Part shown: one piece after another, positions 32,643 through 42,083 of the stretch | Layout of the letters: each line of letters opens with the position of its first letter | Numbering within the stretch: the stretch's first letter is position 1 | NCBI RefSeq assembly: GCF_020524025.1 | Contig: NZ_JAIVKN010000002.1 | Coordinates: forward strand, 310,001 to 374,000 | Reading direction: 5' to 3' | DNA: 64,000 nucleotides | Source of the DNA: Halobacillus litoralis | Lineage (GTDB): Bacteria; Bacillota; Bacilli; Bacillales; Halobacillaceae | Notes under the pieces: generated by a model | The model's input: only the letters and a program-made list of their open reading frames with translations | Databases searched by the model: none | What the model was told of the DNA's origin: nothing | Made by a program: the position numbers and the translations under genes

Positions 32643-33545
32643 TTGAGTGTCGTTCCCTTACAAGAAGCATCCAGCTGTAAAAATGAATGGGTAGGTTCAA
32701 AAGCCATGAATCTCTCAAAAACGAAGAAGATCATCCCTTCTATTCCTGATGGATTCGTTGTGACATCTGAGATTTTCAAAGCGTTCCTTATACATAATGA
32801 TTTAGAATCATCCAACCCTGACATTCAAGAAGACATTTTAAATGGGCATTTTTCTGAATCTATGAAAGAAGAAATCTCTGCTCATTACGCGGAATTAGTG
32901 AAAGATCAACCCACCCATGTAGCTGTACGATCCTCTTCAGCTTCAGAGGATTTAGAAGGCGCATCGTTTGCCGGACAATACGAAACGATGCTGAACATAA
33001 GAAATGAAGAGGAACTCCTTCAAAGCATTAAAAAATGCTGGGCCTCTTATTTTTCTGCCTACGTGCAAGACTACGCTTCCTTACATAACGTTTCCCTTGA
33101 AAACCTGCACATGGGCGTACTTGTACAGCAAATGGTAGCCGCTGATGTATCCGGTGTGATTTTCAGCTCAAACCCTGTTACACATAATCACCAAGAAGTC
33201 CTGGTAAATGCCAGTTATGGGCTGGGAGAAACGATCGTCGATGGAACGGTTACTCCAGATATGTTTATTGTCCATAAAGAAGAGAACACCATCACGAAAG
33301 AATTAGGTCTGAAAGAAATTCAAACCATTCAAACAGAAGAAGGAAACGAAACCATAGATGTTCCAGAAACATGGCAGGATCTATTCAGCCTGAACGATTC
33401 CAACGTCCTTGAGATCGTATCAATGACAAAGGAAATCGAGCTGTATTACGGACTGCCCGTAGATATTGAATTTGCCATGAAAGACAACCACATTCACATT
33501 TTACAAACAAGACCGATTACGACGATGAAGGAGTCAATCAAATGA
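32643..33545 (+). CDS. ATP-grasp (PPDK N-terminal) subunit of a split rifampin-phosphotransferase/PEP-synthase-like enzyme
   Basis: An ATP-binding protein of 300 aa corresponding to the N-terminal domain of PEP synthase, PPDK and rifampin phosphotransferase. It has VGSKAMNLSKTKK, IPDGFVVTSEIF, VAVRSSSASEDLEGASFAGQ, VLVQQMVAADVSGVIFSSNP, GLGETIVDGTVTPDMF and the terminal VDIEFAMKDNHIHILQTRPIT. TTG at 32643 is preferred, eight bases after AAAGGTG; the GTG at 32634 overlaps that site. Its stop overlaps the next start as ATGA. In known rifampin phosphotransferases this domain is fused to the rest; here it is separate. Confidence 0.88.
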   Translation: MSVVPLQEASSCKNEWVGSKAMNLSKTKKIIPSIPDGFVVTSEIFKAFLIHNDLESSNPDIQEDILNGHFSESMKEEISAHYAELVKDQPTHVAVRSSSASEDLEGASFAGQYETMLNIRNEEELLQSIKKCWASYFSAYVQDYASLHNVSLENLHMGVLVQQMVAADVSGVIFSSNPVTHNHQEVLVNASYGLGETIVDGTVTPDMFIVHKEENTITKELGLKEIQTIQTEEGNETIDVPETWQDLFSLNDSNVLEIVSMTKEIELYYGLPVDIEFAMKDNHIHILQTRPITTMKESIK

Positions 33546-35188
33546 GCACAGCACCTTATATTGATGTATTTACAAACTTAAAAAACGAAATCTTTATGTC
33601 AGATGAAGATAAAAAGAATTATTTCTGGGAACAGGACGGCGTTCACTTCGCTAAGCCGATTACTCCGCTCTATGCTTCATTCATGGTTCCTGGTCTGACA
33701 AACGGAACAAAAGAAGCATTTGAAAAACTCAAACTTCCGACAAAACAGTTTGTCGCAAAAGTGGAAGACGGATTCTTTTATCAACGCGTTCCTATGCACG
33801 AAAATATTGAAGAGCGCCTTGCAGAACACCAGCAGGCGATGATGGACGTTTTTCCAAATGCAATGAAGGTCCTTGATGATTACGTACAGGGCACGCTGCT
33901 TCCTTACTATAAGAAACTTGATCAGCAGGCTGCCAAGAAACTTTCCACTAAAGAAGCTGAAGAAGCGGTACTGGAACTCTATGACATGTACAGCCGCATC
34001 TGGAGCATTCACTTTGAAGTCGTCATGCCAAGGATGTCGATGGGACAAGCATTAGAACAGGTTTATGGGCAAGCGTTAAACACAGAGAACGTGACAGAAG
34101 TATACGAACTGCTTCTTGGACAAATGAACAAATCTTTGGAAACCGACCGTGAACTTTGGAAGCTTTCCTTGAAAGTTAAAGATTCTAAAACGCTAAGTGA
34201 TGTGTTCGAACAAGGGGCAGAAGAACTGCTCCCTCGTTTAGAACAAACGCAGGAAGGCAGAGACTTTTTAAGTGCCATTGATGATTTCTTATCTGTTTAT
34301 GGCCACCGTACCGCCAACAGTCATGAATTCGCCGATGAAACTTGGATTGAGAACCCCTTCCATGCCTTGAAGATTGTGAAGAACTATGTGGAAAAAGAAT
34401 TTGATTTTGAAGCAGAGTTCCAGCAAGTAATTGAGAAGCGCCAACAAAAAGTAGAAGAAGTGCTGGCGGAGATGCCGGAAGGTGAATTAAAAGAAACTTT
34501 TAAAGGGCTTCATGCAATGGCTCTTGATATGTGGGGTCTAGATGAGGATCATCACTTCTATATTGACGCCATGCTGCCGGCAAAATCCCGTCCACTAATG
34601 CTGAATATAGGGGAGACTCTTTTAGAGAACAGCGTCATTCAAGATCGAGAAGATATCATGTACATCTATCTGGATGAATTAATTGAATTTCTGCGGAAGC
34701 CAAAAAAGGCGTATGACCTCATTCAAAATCGAAAAGCAGAGCATCAGGAGAACTTAGCGAAAACGCCGGCCCCTATCTTCGGCACCCCTCCAGAAGGGCC
34801 TGTTGACCCTGTCGTCGAACGCGTTTTCGGAACGAAACAGGCACAATATAATGAAGAGACACAATCCTTCAGCGGTTATGCCGGTTCCCAAGGCACCCAT
34901 ATGGGACGCGTCAAAATTGTGACGGGACAGGATGAATTTGAAAAAGTAAACGAAGGCGACGTATTGGTATGTAAAACGACCACTCCTCCATGGACCGTTT
35001 TATTCAATATTGCAGGTGCCATTGTCACAGACAGAGGCGGCGTCCTATCTCACGCAGCAACTGTTGCCCGCGAATACGAAGTTCCGTGTGTAGTCGGTGC
35101 GAAGATGGCCACTTCTGAATTGAAAGACGGGGATCTTGTCACCGTAGATGGTACAAACGGGGACGTTATTATTCATGAGAGAAGCTAA
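33542..35188 (+). CDS. Substrate-binding plus swivelling phospho-His subunit of the split phosphotransferase
   Basis: A 548-aa protein. The first roughly 430 residues are a helical domain like the rifampin-binding domain of rifampin phosphotransferase (opening YFWEQDGVHFAKPITPLYASF). The last roughly 90 are the PEP-utiliser mobile domain with catalytic His504 in DRGGVLSHAATVARE and the ending DGDLVTVDGTNGDVII. Together with the preceding 300-aa protein the length (848 aa) matches single-chain rifampin phosphotransferases. No PEP/pyruvate-binding TIM barrel is present, so it is not a true PEP synthase. The likely chemistry is ATP-driven phosphorylation of a bulky hydroxyl-bearing molecule, and an exporter follows. 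Confidence 0.85.
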   Translation: MSTAPYIDVFTNLKNEIFMSDEDKKNYFWEQDGVHFAKPITPLYASFMVPGLTNGTKEAFEKLKLPTKQFVAKVEDGFFYQRVPMHENIEERLAEHQQAMMDVFPNAMKVLDDYVQGTLLPYYKKLDQQAAKKLSTKEAEEAVLELYDMYSRIWSIHFEVVMPRMSMGQALEQVYGQALNTENVTEVYELLLGQMNKSLETDRELWKLSLKVKDSKTLSDVFEQGAEELLPRLEQTQEGRDFLSAIDDFLSVYGHRTANSHEFADETWIENPFHALKIVKNYVEKEFDFEAEFQQVIEKRQQKVEEVLAEMPEGELKETFKGLHAMALDMWGLDEDHHFYIDAMLPAKSRPLMLNIGETLLENSVIQDREDIMYIYLDELIEFLRKPKKAYDLIQNRKAEHQENLAKTPAPIFGTPPEGPVDPVVERVFGTKQAQYNEETQSFSGYAGSQGTHMGRVKIVTGQDEFEKVNEGDVLVCKTTTPPWTVLFNIAGAIVTDRGGVLSHAATVAREYEVPCVVGAKMATSELKDGDLVTVDGTNGDVIIHERS

Positions 35189-36506
35189 CATAAAGTTCAT
35201 TATTCTTTCCATATTAACAGGAACCTTTTTGGTTCCTGTTAATTCTACTATGATCTCTGTTGCACTGCCTACTATTGCACAAGACTTAAATCAGCCCTTC
35301 ACTAACGTCTCATGGGTAGTCACAATTTACCTGATCGTAATGGCTGTTGCCCAGCCGATTTCAGGAAAACTGGGTGATCAGTTCGGAAACAAGAAAGCGA
35401 TGATGACAGGATTTACTCTATTTCTCTTATCCTCAGTTGCGGCTGCTTTCTCATCCGGACTGATCCCGCTCATTTTGTTCAGATCCCTGCAGGCCCTCGG
35501 TGGTGCTCTTGCAACACCTAATGCTACCGCCTTAATCCGAACAACGCTCCCAAAAGATAAATTGAGTCAAGTATTCGGAACCTTTGGCCTTGCAATGGGA
35601 CTAGGTGCAGCCATCGGCCCTCTTCTCGGGTCAACGCTCATTGATTCATTCGGTTGGAAAGCAATCTTCTGGGTTAATGTTCCGTTCTTACTATTCTCCA
35701 TGACGCTCTCGTGGCTGGTCATCCCAACACCTGAAGTTGAAAGAGAATCAAAGAAGATCGACGTATGGGGGTCCCTATACTTAACAATCTTGTTAACGCT
35801 CTTCACACTTTTCTTAACCCAAAGCCAATTCATAAACGTGTGGACCGTATTAATTGGATTGTCAGCACTTCTTCTTTTTATCTTTCAGGAATGCCGGCAC
35901 CCGGCTCCTATTATTCAATTTGGCATGTTTCGCAATGAGAAGTTTACAACGTCCAATCTTTATATATTTCTAAATAACTTCGTCATGTACAGCGCCATAC
36001 TGTTTGTTCCGATTTTATTAGAACGATACCATTATAGTTTGAATATGATCGGCCTCTTATTGTTTGGTTTCTCTTTATCTATGTCTCTATCTTCCTGGTG
36101 GGGCGGCCGACTAGCTCAGACTATCGGAAAAGAAAAGGTCATTACACGTTCCTTTGCTCTTACAATCGCAGCGACCGCTCTCTATTTTGGGTTCCATGAG
36201 GGCGTATCTGCCGTGTATATCGCTCTTACCCTCCTGCTTGGAGGATTTGCTTCAGGACTTGGCGTCGCTTCTATGCAGACTTTAAACATGGAAGCCGTAC
36301 CGAAGGAAAAAGCCGGGACCGCTTCCGGCATCTACTCCACGTTCCGTTACATGGGCGGCATGCTCGCTTCTGCTCTTGTCAGTTTACTGGCAGGAGAAGC
36401 ATTTCTATATATTCTATTAGGAACGGCTGCCCTGCTTGGTTTATTTCTTGGTCTGCGCAGGCATATGTCATTATTTCACGTTCGTTCAGAGTCCAAATTT
36501 TTATAA
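35175..36506 (+). CDS. MFS drug exporter, EmrB/QacA (DHA2-like)
   Basis: A proton-driven multidrug exporter of about 444 aa with 12-14 membrane helices. It has the loop motif GKLGDQFGNKKAMM (motif A), RSLQALGGALATPNATALI, the antiporter motif C-like GLAMGLGAAIGPLLGSTLI and a helix-1 segment NSTMISVALPTIAQDL typical of the family. ATG at 35175 overlaps the end of the preceding gene by 14 bp, so translation is coupled. Being the third gene of the split phosphotransferase operon, it probably exports the same compound that the enzyme modifies, or the modified product. Confidence 0.9.
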   Translation: MREANIKFIILSILTGTFLVPVNSTMISVALPTIAQDLNQPFTNVSWVVTIYLIVMAVAQPISGKLGDQFGNKKAMMTGFTLFLLSSVAAAFSSGLIPLILFRSLQALGGALATPNATALIRTTLPKDKLSQVFGTFGLAMGLGAAIGPLLGSTLIDSFGWKAIFWVNVPFLLFSMTLSWLVIPTPEVERESKKIDVWGSLYLTILLTLFTLFLTQSQFINVWTVLIGLSALLLFIFQECRHPAPIIQFGMFRNEKFTTSNLYIFLNNFVMYSAILFVPILLERYHYSLNMIGLLLFGFSLSMSLSSWWGGRLAQTIGKEKVITRSFALTIAATALYFGFHEGVSAVYIALTLLLGGFASGLGVASMQTLNMEAVPKEKAGTASGIYSTFRYMGGMLASALVSLLAGEAFLYILLGTAALLGLFLGLRRHMSLFHVRSESKFL

Positions 36507-36519
36507 TTTTATGCAGTAG

Positions 36520-36555
36520 AAAGGTATTCAGCTTATGAGCTGAATACCTTTTCTT
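36520..36555. terminator. Bidirectional terminator between MFS gene and GlcF gene
   Basis: AAGGTATTCAGCT (36521-36533) pairs perfectly with AGCTGAATACCTT (36538-36550), with As before and TTCTT after. It serves the converging MFS operon and the ten-gene catabolic operon. Confidence 0.8.
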
Positions 36556-36635
36556 CTATATAGATAACCTTTCATTATAGAAATTTTATGTGATGCACTT
36601 TTTTAGACTCATCGTGATTTAAACTTAAGTTATCT

Positions 36636-37937
36636 CTACTCTTTACCGGACGGTTCCGCTTCCATTAATAAATCAACCAGATGAACGGCTGACATTTCCT
36701 TCGTTTTACCTTCCCGCTCTATTCCTACTTTCATTTGCAGCAAACATCCTGGGTTGGTGGTCACCACTTGATCCGGCGCCACTGAACAGACATCGTTCAT
36801 TTTTACATCAAGAATGTCCATGGATTCTTCATGGTTCACGATATTATAGATACCTGCAGATCCACAGCAGAAGTCCGGCCGTTTCAATTCTTTGAACGTT
36901 AGACCGGGAACCTTTTTTAAGAGTTCCAGGGGCGGGGATTTCACCTTTTGCACATTCGTCATATGGCAGGAAGGCTGGTAGGTAATGGTTTGGTGGACAG
37001 CGTGGGGGAAGGTCAACCCGTCCACTTCTACCAACACTTCCGATATATCTTTCACCTTTTTTTGGAATTCGACCGCTCGTTCATACCACTCTGTTCCTTC
37101 TTCAAAGAGGTGGTGATATTCGACAAGTCTTGCCCCACAGCCTCCTGCATTATTAATAATATAATCCACTTCTTCGTCTTGAAAAGCGACAATATTCCGC
37201 TTAGCCAGTTCTCTGGATTCGTCTACTTTCCCTGAGTGGGCATGCAGCGCACCGCAGCAGGTCTGCTGTTTGGGAAGGATGACTTCAAGTCCGCTCCTTA
37301 GTAAAAGTTCAATCGTATTTTGATTCGTATCGAAGAAAACGCCATCCATAATGCACCCCGTAAAGAAGGCGGCTTTCGCTTTAGCTGGACGTTTCCTCAT
37401 ATATCTTTCCACCCGCTGTTTCCGGATTTTTGGTGAAGGCTGGGGTGGGATGACCTTTTCAAAAACACCTAAATGCAAGGGAGAAACATCCGTTATCTTC
37501 ATAAGCTGGGCTAAGCGCTGGACTCCGGTTCTTTGATAAAACCATGTGGCTTCCCCCAGCCTCTGCATCCACTTACTCGATGGAAAAAAGGCCTGGAAAA
37601 GGAAATCTTCCGCTTTTTTATGTAAAGAACCTTTAGACTTGTTCTCTTCGATGATTTCTTTGGCACCTTCAAGTATTTGCCCATACTGGACATTCGTTGG
37701 ACATACAGTCGTGCAGGCCATACATCCAAGGCATTTTTCAATAGGATCTTTCAAATCTTCAATAGAGGCTTTTTCTTCAGCTACCATCTTCACAAGGTTA
37801 ATACGACCGCGCGGGGAATGTGTTTCTCTTTCCATCGTTTCATAAGTGGGACAGGCAGGGAGACAGTATCCGCACTGCACACAGTCAAACGTCTTATCAT
37901 AGTTGATTTTTTGCTGTAGCTCTAAGAGATTACCCAT
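36636..37937 (-). CDS. glcF: Iron-sulfur subunit of a glycolate-oxidase-type enzyme
   Basis: A 433-aa electron-transfer subunit. Two [4Fe-4S] motifs (CVQCGYCLPACP, about 19-30, and CLGCMACTTVCP, about 69-80) are followed by two CCG domains with CCGALHAHSG and CCGSAGIY. It pairs with the FAD subunit encoded just upstream, with an 8-bp gene overlap, to oxidise a 2-hydroxyacid and pass electrons to the respiratory chain at the membrane. It is the last gene of the ten-gene operon. GlcF alone does not tell glycolate from lactate or other 2-hydroxyacids. Confidence 0.92.
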   Translation of the reverse strand: MGNLLELQQKINYDKTFDCVQCGYCLPACPTYETMERETHSPRGRINLVKMVAEEKASIEDLKDPIEKCLGCMACTTVCPTNVQYGQILEGAKEIIEENKSKGSLHKKAEDFLFQAFFPSSKWMQRLGEATWFYQRTGVQRLAQLMKITDVSPLHLGVFEKVIPPQPSPKIRKQRVERYMRKRPAKAKAAFFTGCIMDGVFFDTNQNTIELLLRSGLEVILPKQQTCCGALHAHSGKVDESRELAKRNIVAFQDEEVDYIINNAGGCGARLVEYHHLFEEGTEWYERAVEFQKKVKDISEVLVEVDGLTFPHAVHQTITYQPSCHMTNVQKVKSPPLELLKKVPGLTFKELKRPDFCCGSAGIYNIVNHEESMDILDVKMNDVCSVAPDQVVTTNPGCLLQMKVGIEREGKTKEMSAVHLVDLLMEAEPSGKE

Positions 37938-39333
37938 CAGTAAGCACCAGCTTTTGGCCTTTTTCAGGAAAAATTTTGCCTGGATTCATGATTCCATTAG
38001 GATCCCAGCTTTCTTTAATGCGTTTCATCATATCCAAACCGGCTGCACCTAGTTCATACTCCATGAACGGTGCTTTCATTGTCCCAATTCCATGCTCACC
38101 TGAGAGAGTGCCCCCAAGATCTACAGCTGCTTCAAAAATCTCCTGAACCGCTTTTTCCACACGTTTCATCTCTGCAGCATCCGCTTTGTCACATAAGATA
38201 TTCGGATGCAGATTCCCATCCCCTGCATGACCAAATACAACTAATTCCAAACTATACTTGTCTTTAATCTCCTGAAGACGGTCCATCATATCAGGGATTT
38301 TACTTCTCGGAACTGTAGCATCCTCGGAAACCTTTGTAGGCTTGATTTTAGCAATAGCTGGAGATACTTGTTTTCTTGCAAACCAAATGTCATCTGCTTC
38401 CTTTTCGGTAGTTGGAATCGTCATTCCTGTCGCCCCGATCTTTCTCATAATCTTTTGGAGCATCTCAATCTCTACTTTTAACGTTTCTGGATGTCCATCC
38501 AGCTCCACTATAATAATCGCAGCTGCGTCTTTTGGTAAACCAGATGGACGAAAATTCTCCACGGCAGCAATGCAGGCCTGATCCATCATCTCAATCTTTG
38601 CCGGTAAAATACCCGAAGTAAGTGTGTGCGAGATAGCTGCACCTGCTGTTCGCAGATTCATAAATTCAATCATCATCGTTTGTTTACCCAAAGGTTTTGG
38701 TACCAGTTTTAAAGTCGCTTCTGTAATCACCCCAAGCGTCCCCTCCGAACCGACGATTAATTTAGTCAAGTCAAAACCGGTAACATTTTTTATTGTTTGT
38801 CCGCCGGTACGAATGATTTCGCCTTCAGGTGTAACAAGCTCAAGTCCAAGAACATAGTCTTTTGTGACCCCGTACTTCAACCCTCTCGGACCCCCTGAGT
38901 TTTCTGCAAGGTTGCCGCCGATGGTTGCTACGTGAGCACTGCTTGGATCTGGGGGATACATAAGTCCGTGCTTCTCTGCTTCTTCATTGATTCCAGCCGT
39001 TCGTACACTTGGAGAAACACTCACAGTCAAGTCTTCCACCTGTACATCTATTTCCTGCGGCCACTGCGAGAGATCAAGGACGATACCTCCATGAACAGGC
39101 AGGGGACCGCCGCTTAAGCAGGTCCCCTGTCCTCTTGGATATACTGGAATGTGGTAATCATTCGCCACTTTAAGCACATGAACAACTTCCTCCCTGTTCT
39201 TCGCCTGAACGACGAGATCAGGAAGGTGTTCCCCAAATGAGGCATCAAAGCTGTAGCTGTACCGCCCGGCCAAGTCAGAGATGAGCTGTTGATTCGGGAT
39301 TTTTTCTGTTAAAACTTGCATCCACTTCTCCAT
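37930..39333 (-). CDS. glcD: FAD-binding 2-hydroxyacid oxidase subunit (GlcD type)
   Basis: A 467-aa flavoprotein of the GlcD/D-lactate dehydrogenase family. The FAD_binding_4 domain (about 35-215) carries YPRGQGTCLSGGPLPVHGGIVLDLS and ATIGGNLAENSGGPRGLKYGVTKDYVLGLELVTPEG. The C-terminal FAD-linked oxidase domain has VVFGHAGDGNLHPNILCDK and the ending GGTLSGEHGIGTMKAPFM. It oxidises D-2-hydroxyacids such as glycolate, D-lactate or 2-hydroxyglutarate to 2-ketoacids. The start has AGGAGG upstream. It forms an enzyme with the overlapping GlcF-type gene. Confidence 0.93.
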   Translation of the reverse strand: MEKWMQVLTEKIPNQQLISDLAGRYSYSFDASFGEHLPDLVVQAKNREEVVHVLKVANDYHIPVYPRGQGTCLSGGPLPVHGGIVLDLSQWPQEIDVQVEDLTVSVSPSVRTAGINEEAEKHGLMYPPDPSSAHVATIGGNLAENSGGPRGLKYGVTKDYVLGLELVTPEGEIIRTGGQTIKNVTGFDLTKLIVGSEGTLGVITEATLKLVPKPLGKQTMMIEFMNLRTAGAAISHTLTSGILPAKIEMMDQACIAAVENFRPSGLPKDAAAIIIVELDGHPETLKVEIEMLQKIMRKIGATGMTIPTTEKEADDIWFARKQVSPAIAKIKPTKVSEDATVPRSKIPDMMDRLQEIKDKYSLELVVFGHAGDGNLHPNILCDKADAAEMKRVEKAVQEIFEAAVDLGGTLSGEHGIGTMKAPFMEYELGAAGLDMMKRIKESWDPNGIMNPGKIFPEKGQKLVLTDG

Positions 39334-39351
39334 GGCCTGTCCTCCTATCCA

Positions 39352-40782
39352 TTAAATATTTCCAATCGATACGAATTTATCTTCCAGGTATTCTTCGATC
39401 CCCTGACGGCCCCCCTCACGGCCTGTCCCACTTTCCTTCATGCCGCCAAATGGCGCTTGTGCCGTTGTCGGGATAGGGTCATTCAGTCCAATAATGCCGT
39501 ACTCCAGCCCTTCCATTAAACGATAAGAGCGGGAAAGATCTTTTGTGAAAGCATAAGCTGCCAAACCGTATTGGGGGTGATTGGCCCGCTCAATGGCTTC
39601 TTCTTCTGTTGAAAAGGTATAAATAGGTGCCACCGGTCCGAATGTCTCTTCTCTTGTAATAACCATATCATCCGTTGCCTGCCCTAATACTGTGGGTTCA
39701 AAGAAGCTTCCCCCTTGCTGCCCATTCACTTGTGTGCGTTTTCCACCACACAAGACGACCGCTCCTTTTTCTTGAGCATCCTGGATTTGCTCTTCAACCT
39801 TCTCCACAGCACCTTCATCAATCAACGGTCCAATCTCCACTCCGTCTGCTAATCCATTTCCGATGGCCAGAGCCTGAACTTTGTCTACAAAACGCTTGGA
39901 AAACTCTTCAGCTATAGACTCCTGAACATAGATCCGGTTTGTACAGATACACGTCTGCCCGGCATTTCGGAACTTGCTTCCAATAACGCTGTCTACGGCA
40001 AGGTCCAGATCAGCATCTTCAAAAACAATAAAAGGCGCATGTCCTCCAAGTTCCATCGACACTTTCTTAACCGTATCAGCAGAATCACGAATCAATTTCT
40101 TTCCAACTTCCGTTGATCCTGTAAATGTAATCTTCTTCACTTTTGGACTGCTCATCATTTCTCCGACCACTTTCGACGCTGATCCAATAAGGAGATTTGC
40201 TACACCCTTTGGAAGACCCGCTTCATGAAAGGCTTCAAAGACTTTAATCGCAGACAGCGGTGTCGACGATGCTGGTTTCACAACAACCGGGCAGCCTGCA
40301 GCTAAAGCAGGTGCAATTTTCCTTGTGATCATAGCGACTGGGAAGTTCCAAGGAGTTACGGCCGCTGTTACACCGACCGGTTCTTTAAAGACATGCAGCC
40401 GTTTAGATGGATGAGAAGCAGGAATGGTTTCTCCATATACCCTCTTGGCTTCCTCTGCATACCAATCCAGGTAATCAATCGCAAGGTTTACTTCGCCCTT
40501 CGATTCTTTTAAAGGTTTTCCCATTTCTTTTGTAACAAGTTCAGCCAGTTCATCTGCTTTGCCCCGCAAAATTTCTGCTGTTTTCACTAGATATGCGCCG
40601 CGCTCCTTTGCGGCAAGCTTCTTCCAATCGGAAAAGGAACGATCGGCAGCTTCTATTGCTAATTTAGAATCCCCCGCTCCACCCTTGGCGACTTTTTCAA
40701 TTACTTCTCCAGTTGCCGGGTTGGTTACTTCTAACTGCTCACCGGATTGGCTATGTGTCCATTGACCATCAATATATAACAT
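39352..40782 (-). CDS. gabD: NAD(P)-dependent semialdehyde dehydrogenase (GabD type)
   Basis: An aldehyde dehydrogenase superfamily enzyme of 476 aa, closest to succinate-semialdehyde dehydrogenases. It has ITFTGSTEVGKKL (cofactor loop), MELGGHAPFIVFEDADLD with the general base Glu, the nucleophile Cys in RNAGQTCICTNRIYV, and EETFGPVAPIYTF. It oxidises an omega-semialdehyde to the dicarboxylate. It lies 11 bp after the aminotransferase gene, so it should take that enzyme's product. AGGAGG precedes the ATG. The symbol reflects the family; the real substrate may differ from succinate semialdehyde. Confidence 0.9.
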   Translation of the reverse strand: MLYIDGQWTHSQSGEQLEVTNPATGEVIEKVAKGGAGDSKLAIEAADRSFSDWKKLAAKERGAYLVKTAEILRGKADELAELVTKEMGKPLKESKGEVNLAIDYLDWYAEEAKRVYGETIPASHPSKRLHVFKEPVGVTAAVTPWNFPVAMITRKIAPALAAGCPVVVKPASSTPLSAIKVFEAFHEAGLPKGVANLLIGSASKVVGEMMSSPKVKKITFTGSTEVGKKLIRDSADTVKKVSMELGGHAPFIVFEDADLDLAVDSVIGSKFRNAGQTCICTNRIYVQESIAEEFSKRFVDKVQALAIGNGLADGVEIGPLIDEGAVEKVEEQIQDAQEKGAVVLCGGKRTQVNGQQGGSFFEPTVLGQATDDMVITREETFGPVAPIYTFSTEEEAIERANHPQYGLAAYAFTKDLSRSYRLMEGLEYGIIGLNDPIPTTAQAPFGGMKESGTGREGGRQGIEEYLEDKFVSIGNI

Positions 40783-40793
40783 GGATCTCCCTC

Positions 40794-42071
40794 CTAATTC
40801 TCTGCTAAAACGCGTTCTACAATTGTGATCACTCGATCGATTTCTTCCCGCTTAACTGTAGTAGGTGGTATGAATCGAAGAACATTTTTCTTCGTTCCGC
40901 ATCCTAATAAGATGATGCCTTCCTTCAAGGCTTCTTCTCTTAATTTTCCAAGCATATCTGGATTCGGAGTACCATCTTCCTTGCTCAACTCAATGGCAAG
41001 CATCAGACCGACACCACGAACTTCACCAATTCCTGACACACGTTCCTTCAATTGTAGAAGCGCTTCTTTAAAATAAGCCCCTTGATTTTTGGCATTGGGT
41101 AGTCCTTCTTTTTCTAAAATATCAATGGAAGCGAGCGAAGCGGCACAAGCAACCGGGTTTCCTCCATAAGTTCCTCCATGGGTGCCCGCCGGCCATTGCT
41201 CCATCAACCATTTAGGTGCAACGATGGCACTTAAAGGGAATCCAGCAGCAATGCCTTTGGCAAGTGTAAGAATGTCCGGTTTCACACCGAAATGCTGGTA
41301 AGCGAACATTTCCCCTGTACGTCCGAATCCGGTTTGGATTTCATCGAAAACTAGCAAGATTCCATACTGATTACAAATGCTTCGGAGTTTCTCAAGGAAG
41401 CTTTTCGGCGGGACAATATATCCACCTTCTCCTTGCACAGGCTCTAAGATGATGGCCGCTACGCTTTCTGGATGAACTTGAAAATCGAACAGTTCCTGAA
41501 GCTGAGCGAGGCATCGATCGACCTCCGCTTCCTCTGACAATCCTGTTTGATATGTGTACGGGTAGTCAGCATAATACACACTCGGGAGGAGACCTTCATA
41601 ATCTTTTCGATAAGCTGCGTTGGATGCGGTAATCGATGTAGCCGCAATCGTCCGTCCGTGGAACCCACGTTTAAACGATATAACAGCAGGACGCTTCGTC
41701 ACTTTCTTCGCCAATTTGATAGCTCCTTCATTGGCTTCTGCACCACTATTGCTGAAATACACCATCTGGTCTCCGCCGTTTAGTTCATTTAACTTTTCAG
41801 CGAGTTTGACATAAGAAGGATAATAGACGACATTGTGTCCACCGTGGATCATCTCATCCAACTGGGCTTTAGCTGCTTCAACGACTTTCGGGTGATTGTG
41901 ACCAACATTAGTTACGGCAACACCACTGGCAAAATCTAAATACCTCGTTCCATCTTCACTGATTAAATAATGCCCTTCCGCTTTCACCATTCCTAATTTC
42001 GTGGCACGGGATGCTGTCGGCGGTGTAACTTCACTTGCCCGTTCGTATAAACTCTTCGTCATTTGCACCAT
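40794..42071 (-). CDS. gabT: Class III omega-aminotransferase (GabT type)
   Basis: A PLP enzyme of 425 aa that moves an omega-amino group to a 2-ketoacid. It shows YLDFASGVAVTNVGHNHP, NSGAEANEGAIKLAK, RGFHGRT, VFDEIQTGFGRTGEMFAYQHFG and the PLP lysine in LTLAKGIAAGFPLSA. It resembles 4-aminobutyrate aminotransferases. Followed by a semialdehyde dehydrogenase, it forms the classical amine-to-dicarboxylate pair. The upstream RocB-like hydrolase suggests that the amine is first released from a conjugated form. GGAGG stands eight bases before the ATG. The substrate is open (GABA, 2,4-diaminobutyrate, beta-alanine and 5-aminovalerate all fit the class). Confidence 0.9.
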   Translation of the reverse strand: MVQMTKSLYERASEVTPPTASRATKLGMVKAEGHYLISEDGTRYLDFASGVAVTNVGHNHPKVVEAAKAQLDEMIHGGHNVVYYPSYVKLAEKLNELNGGDQMVYFSNSGAEANEGAIKLAKKVTKRPAVISFKRGFHGRTIAATSITASNAAYRKDYEGLLPSVYYADYPYTYQTGLSEEAEVDRCLAQLQELFDFQVHPESVAAIILEPVQGEGGYIVPPKSFLEKLRSICNQYGILLVFDEIQTGFGRTGEMFAYQHFGVKPDILTLAKGIAAGFPLSAIVAPKWLMEQWPAGTHGGTYGGNPVACAASLASIDILEKEGLPNAKNQGAYFKEALLQLKERVSGIGEVRGVGLMLAIELSKEDGTPNPDMLGKLREEALKEGIILLGCGTKKNVLRFIPPTTVKREEIDRVITIVERVLAEN

Positions 42072-42083
42072 TTCTCATACCTC

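Noticed and set aside
32643-35188. Phosphoenolpyruvate synthase
   Set aside because: The PEP/pyruvate-binding TIM barrel is missing; the segment between ATP-grasp and His domains is the helical type found in rifampin phosphotransferases.
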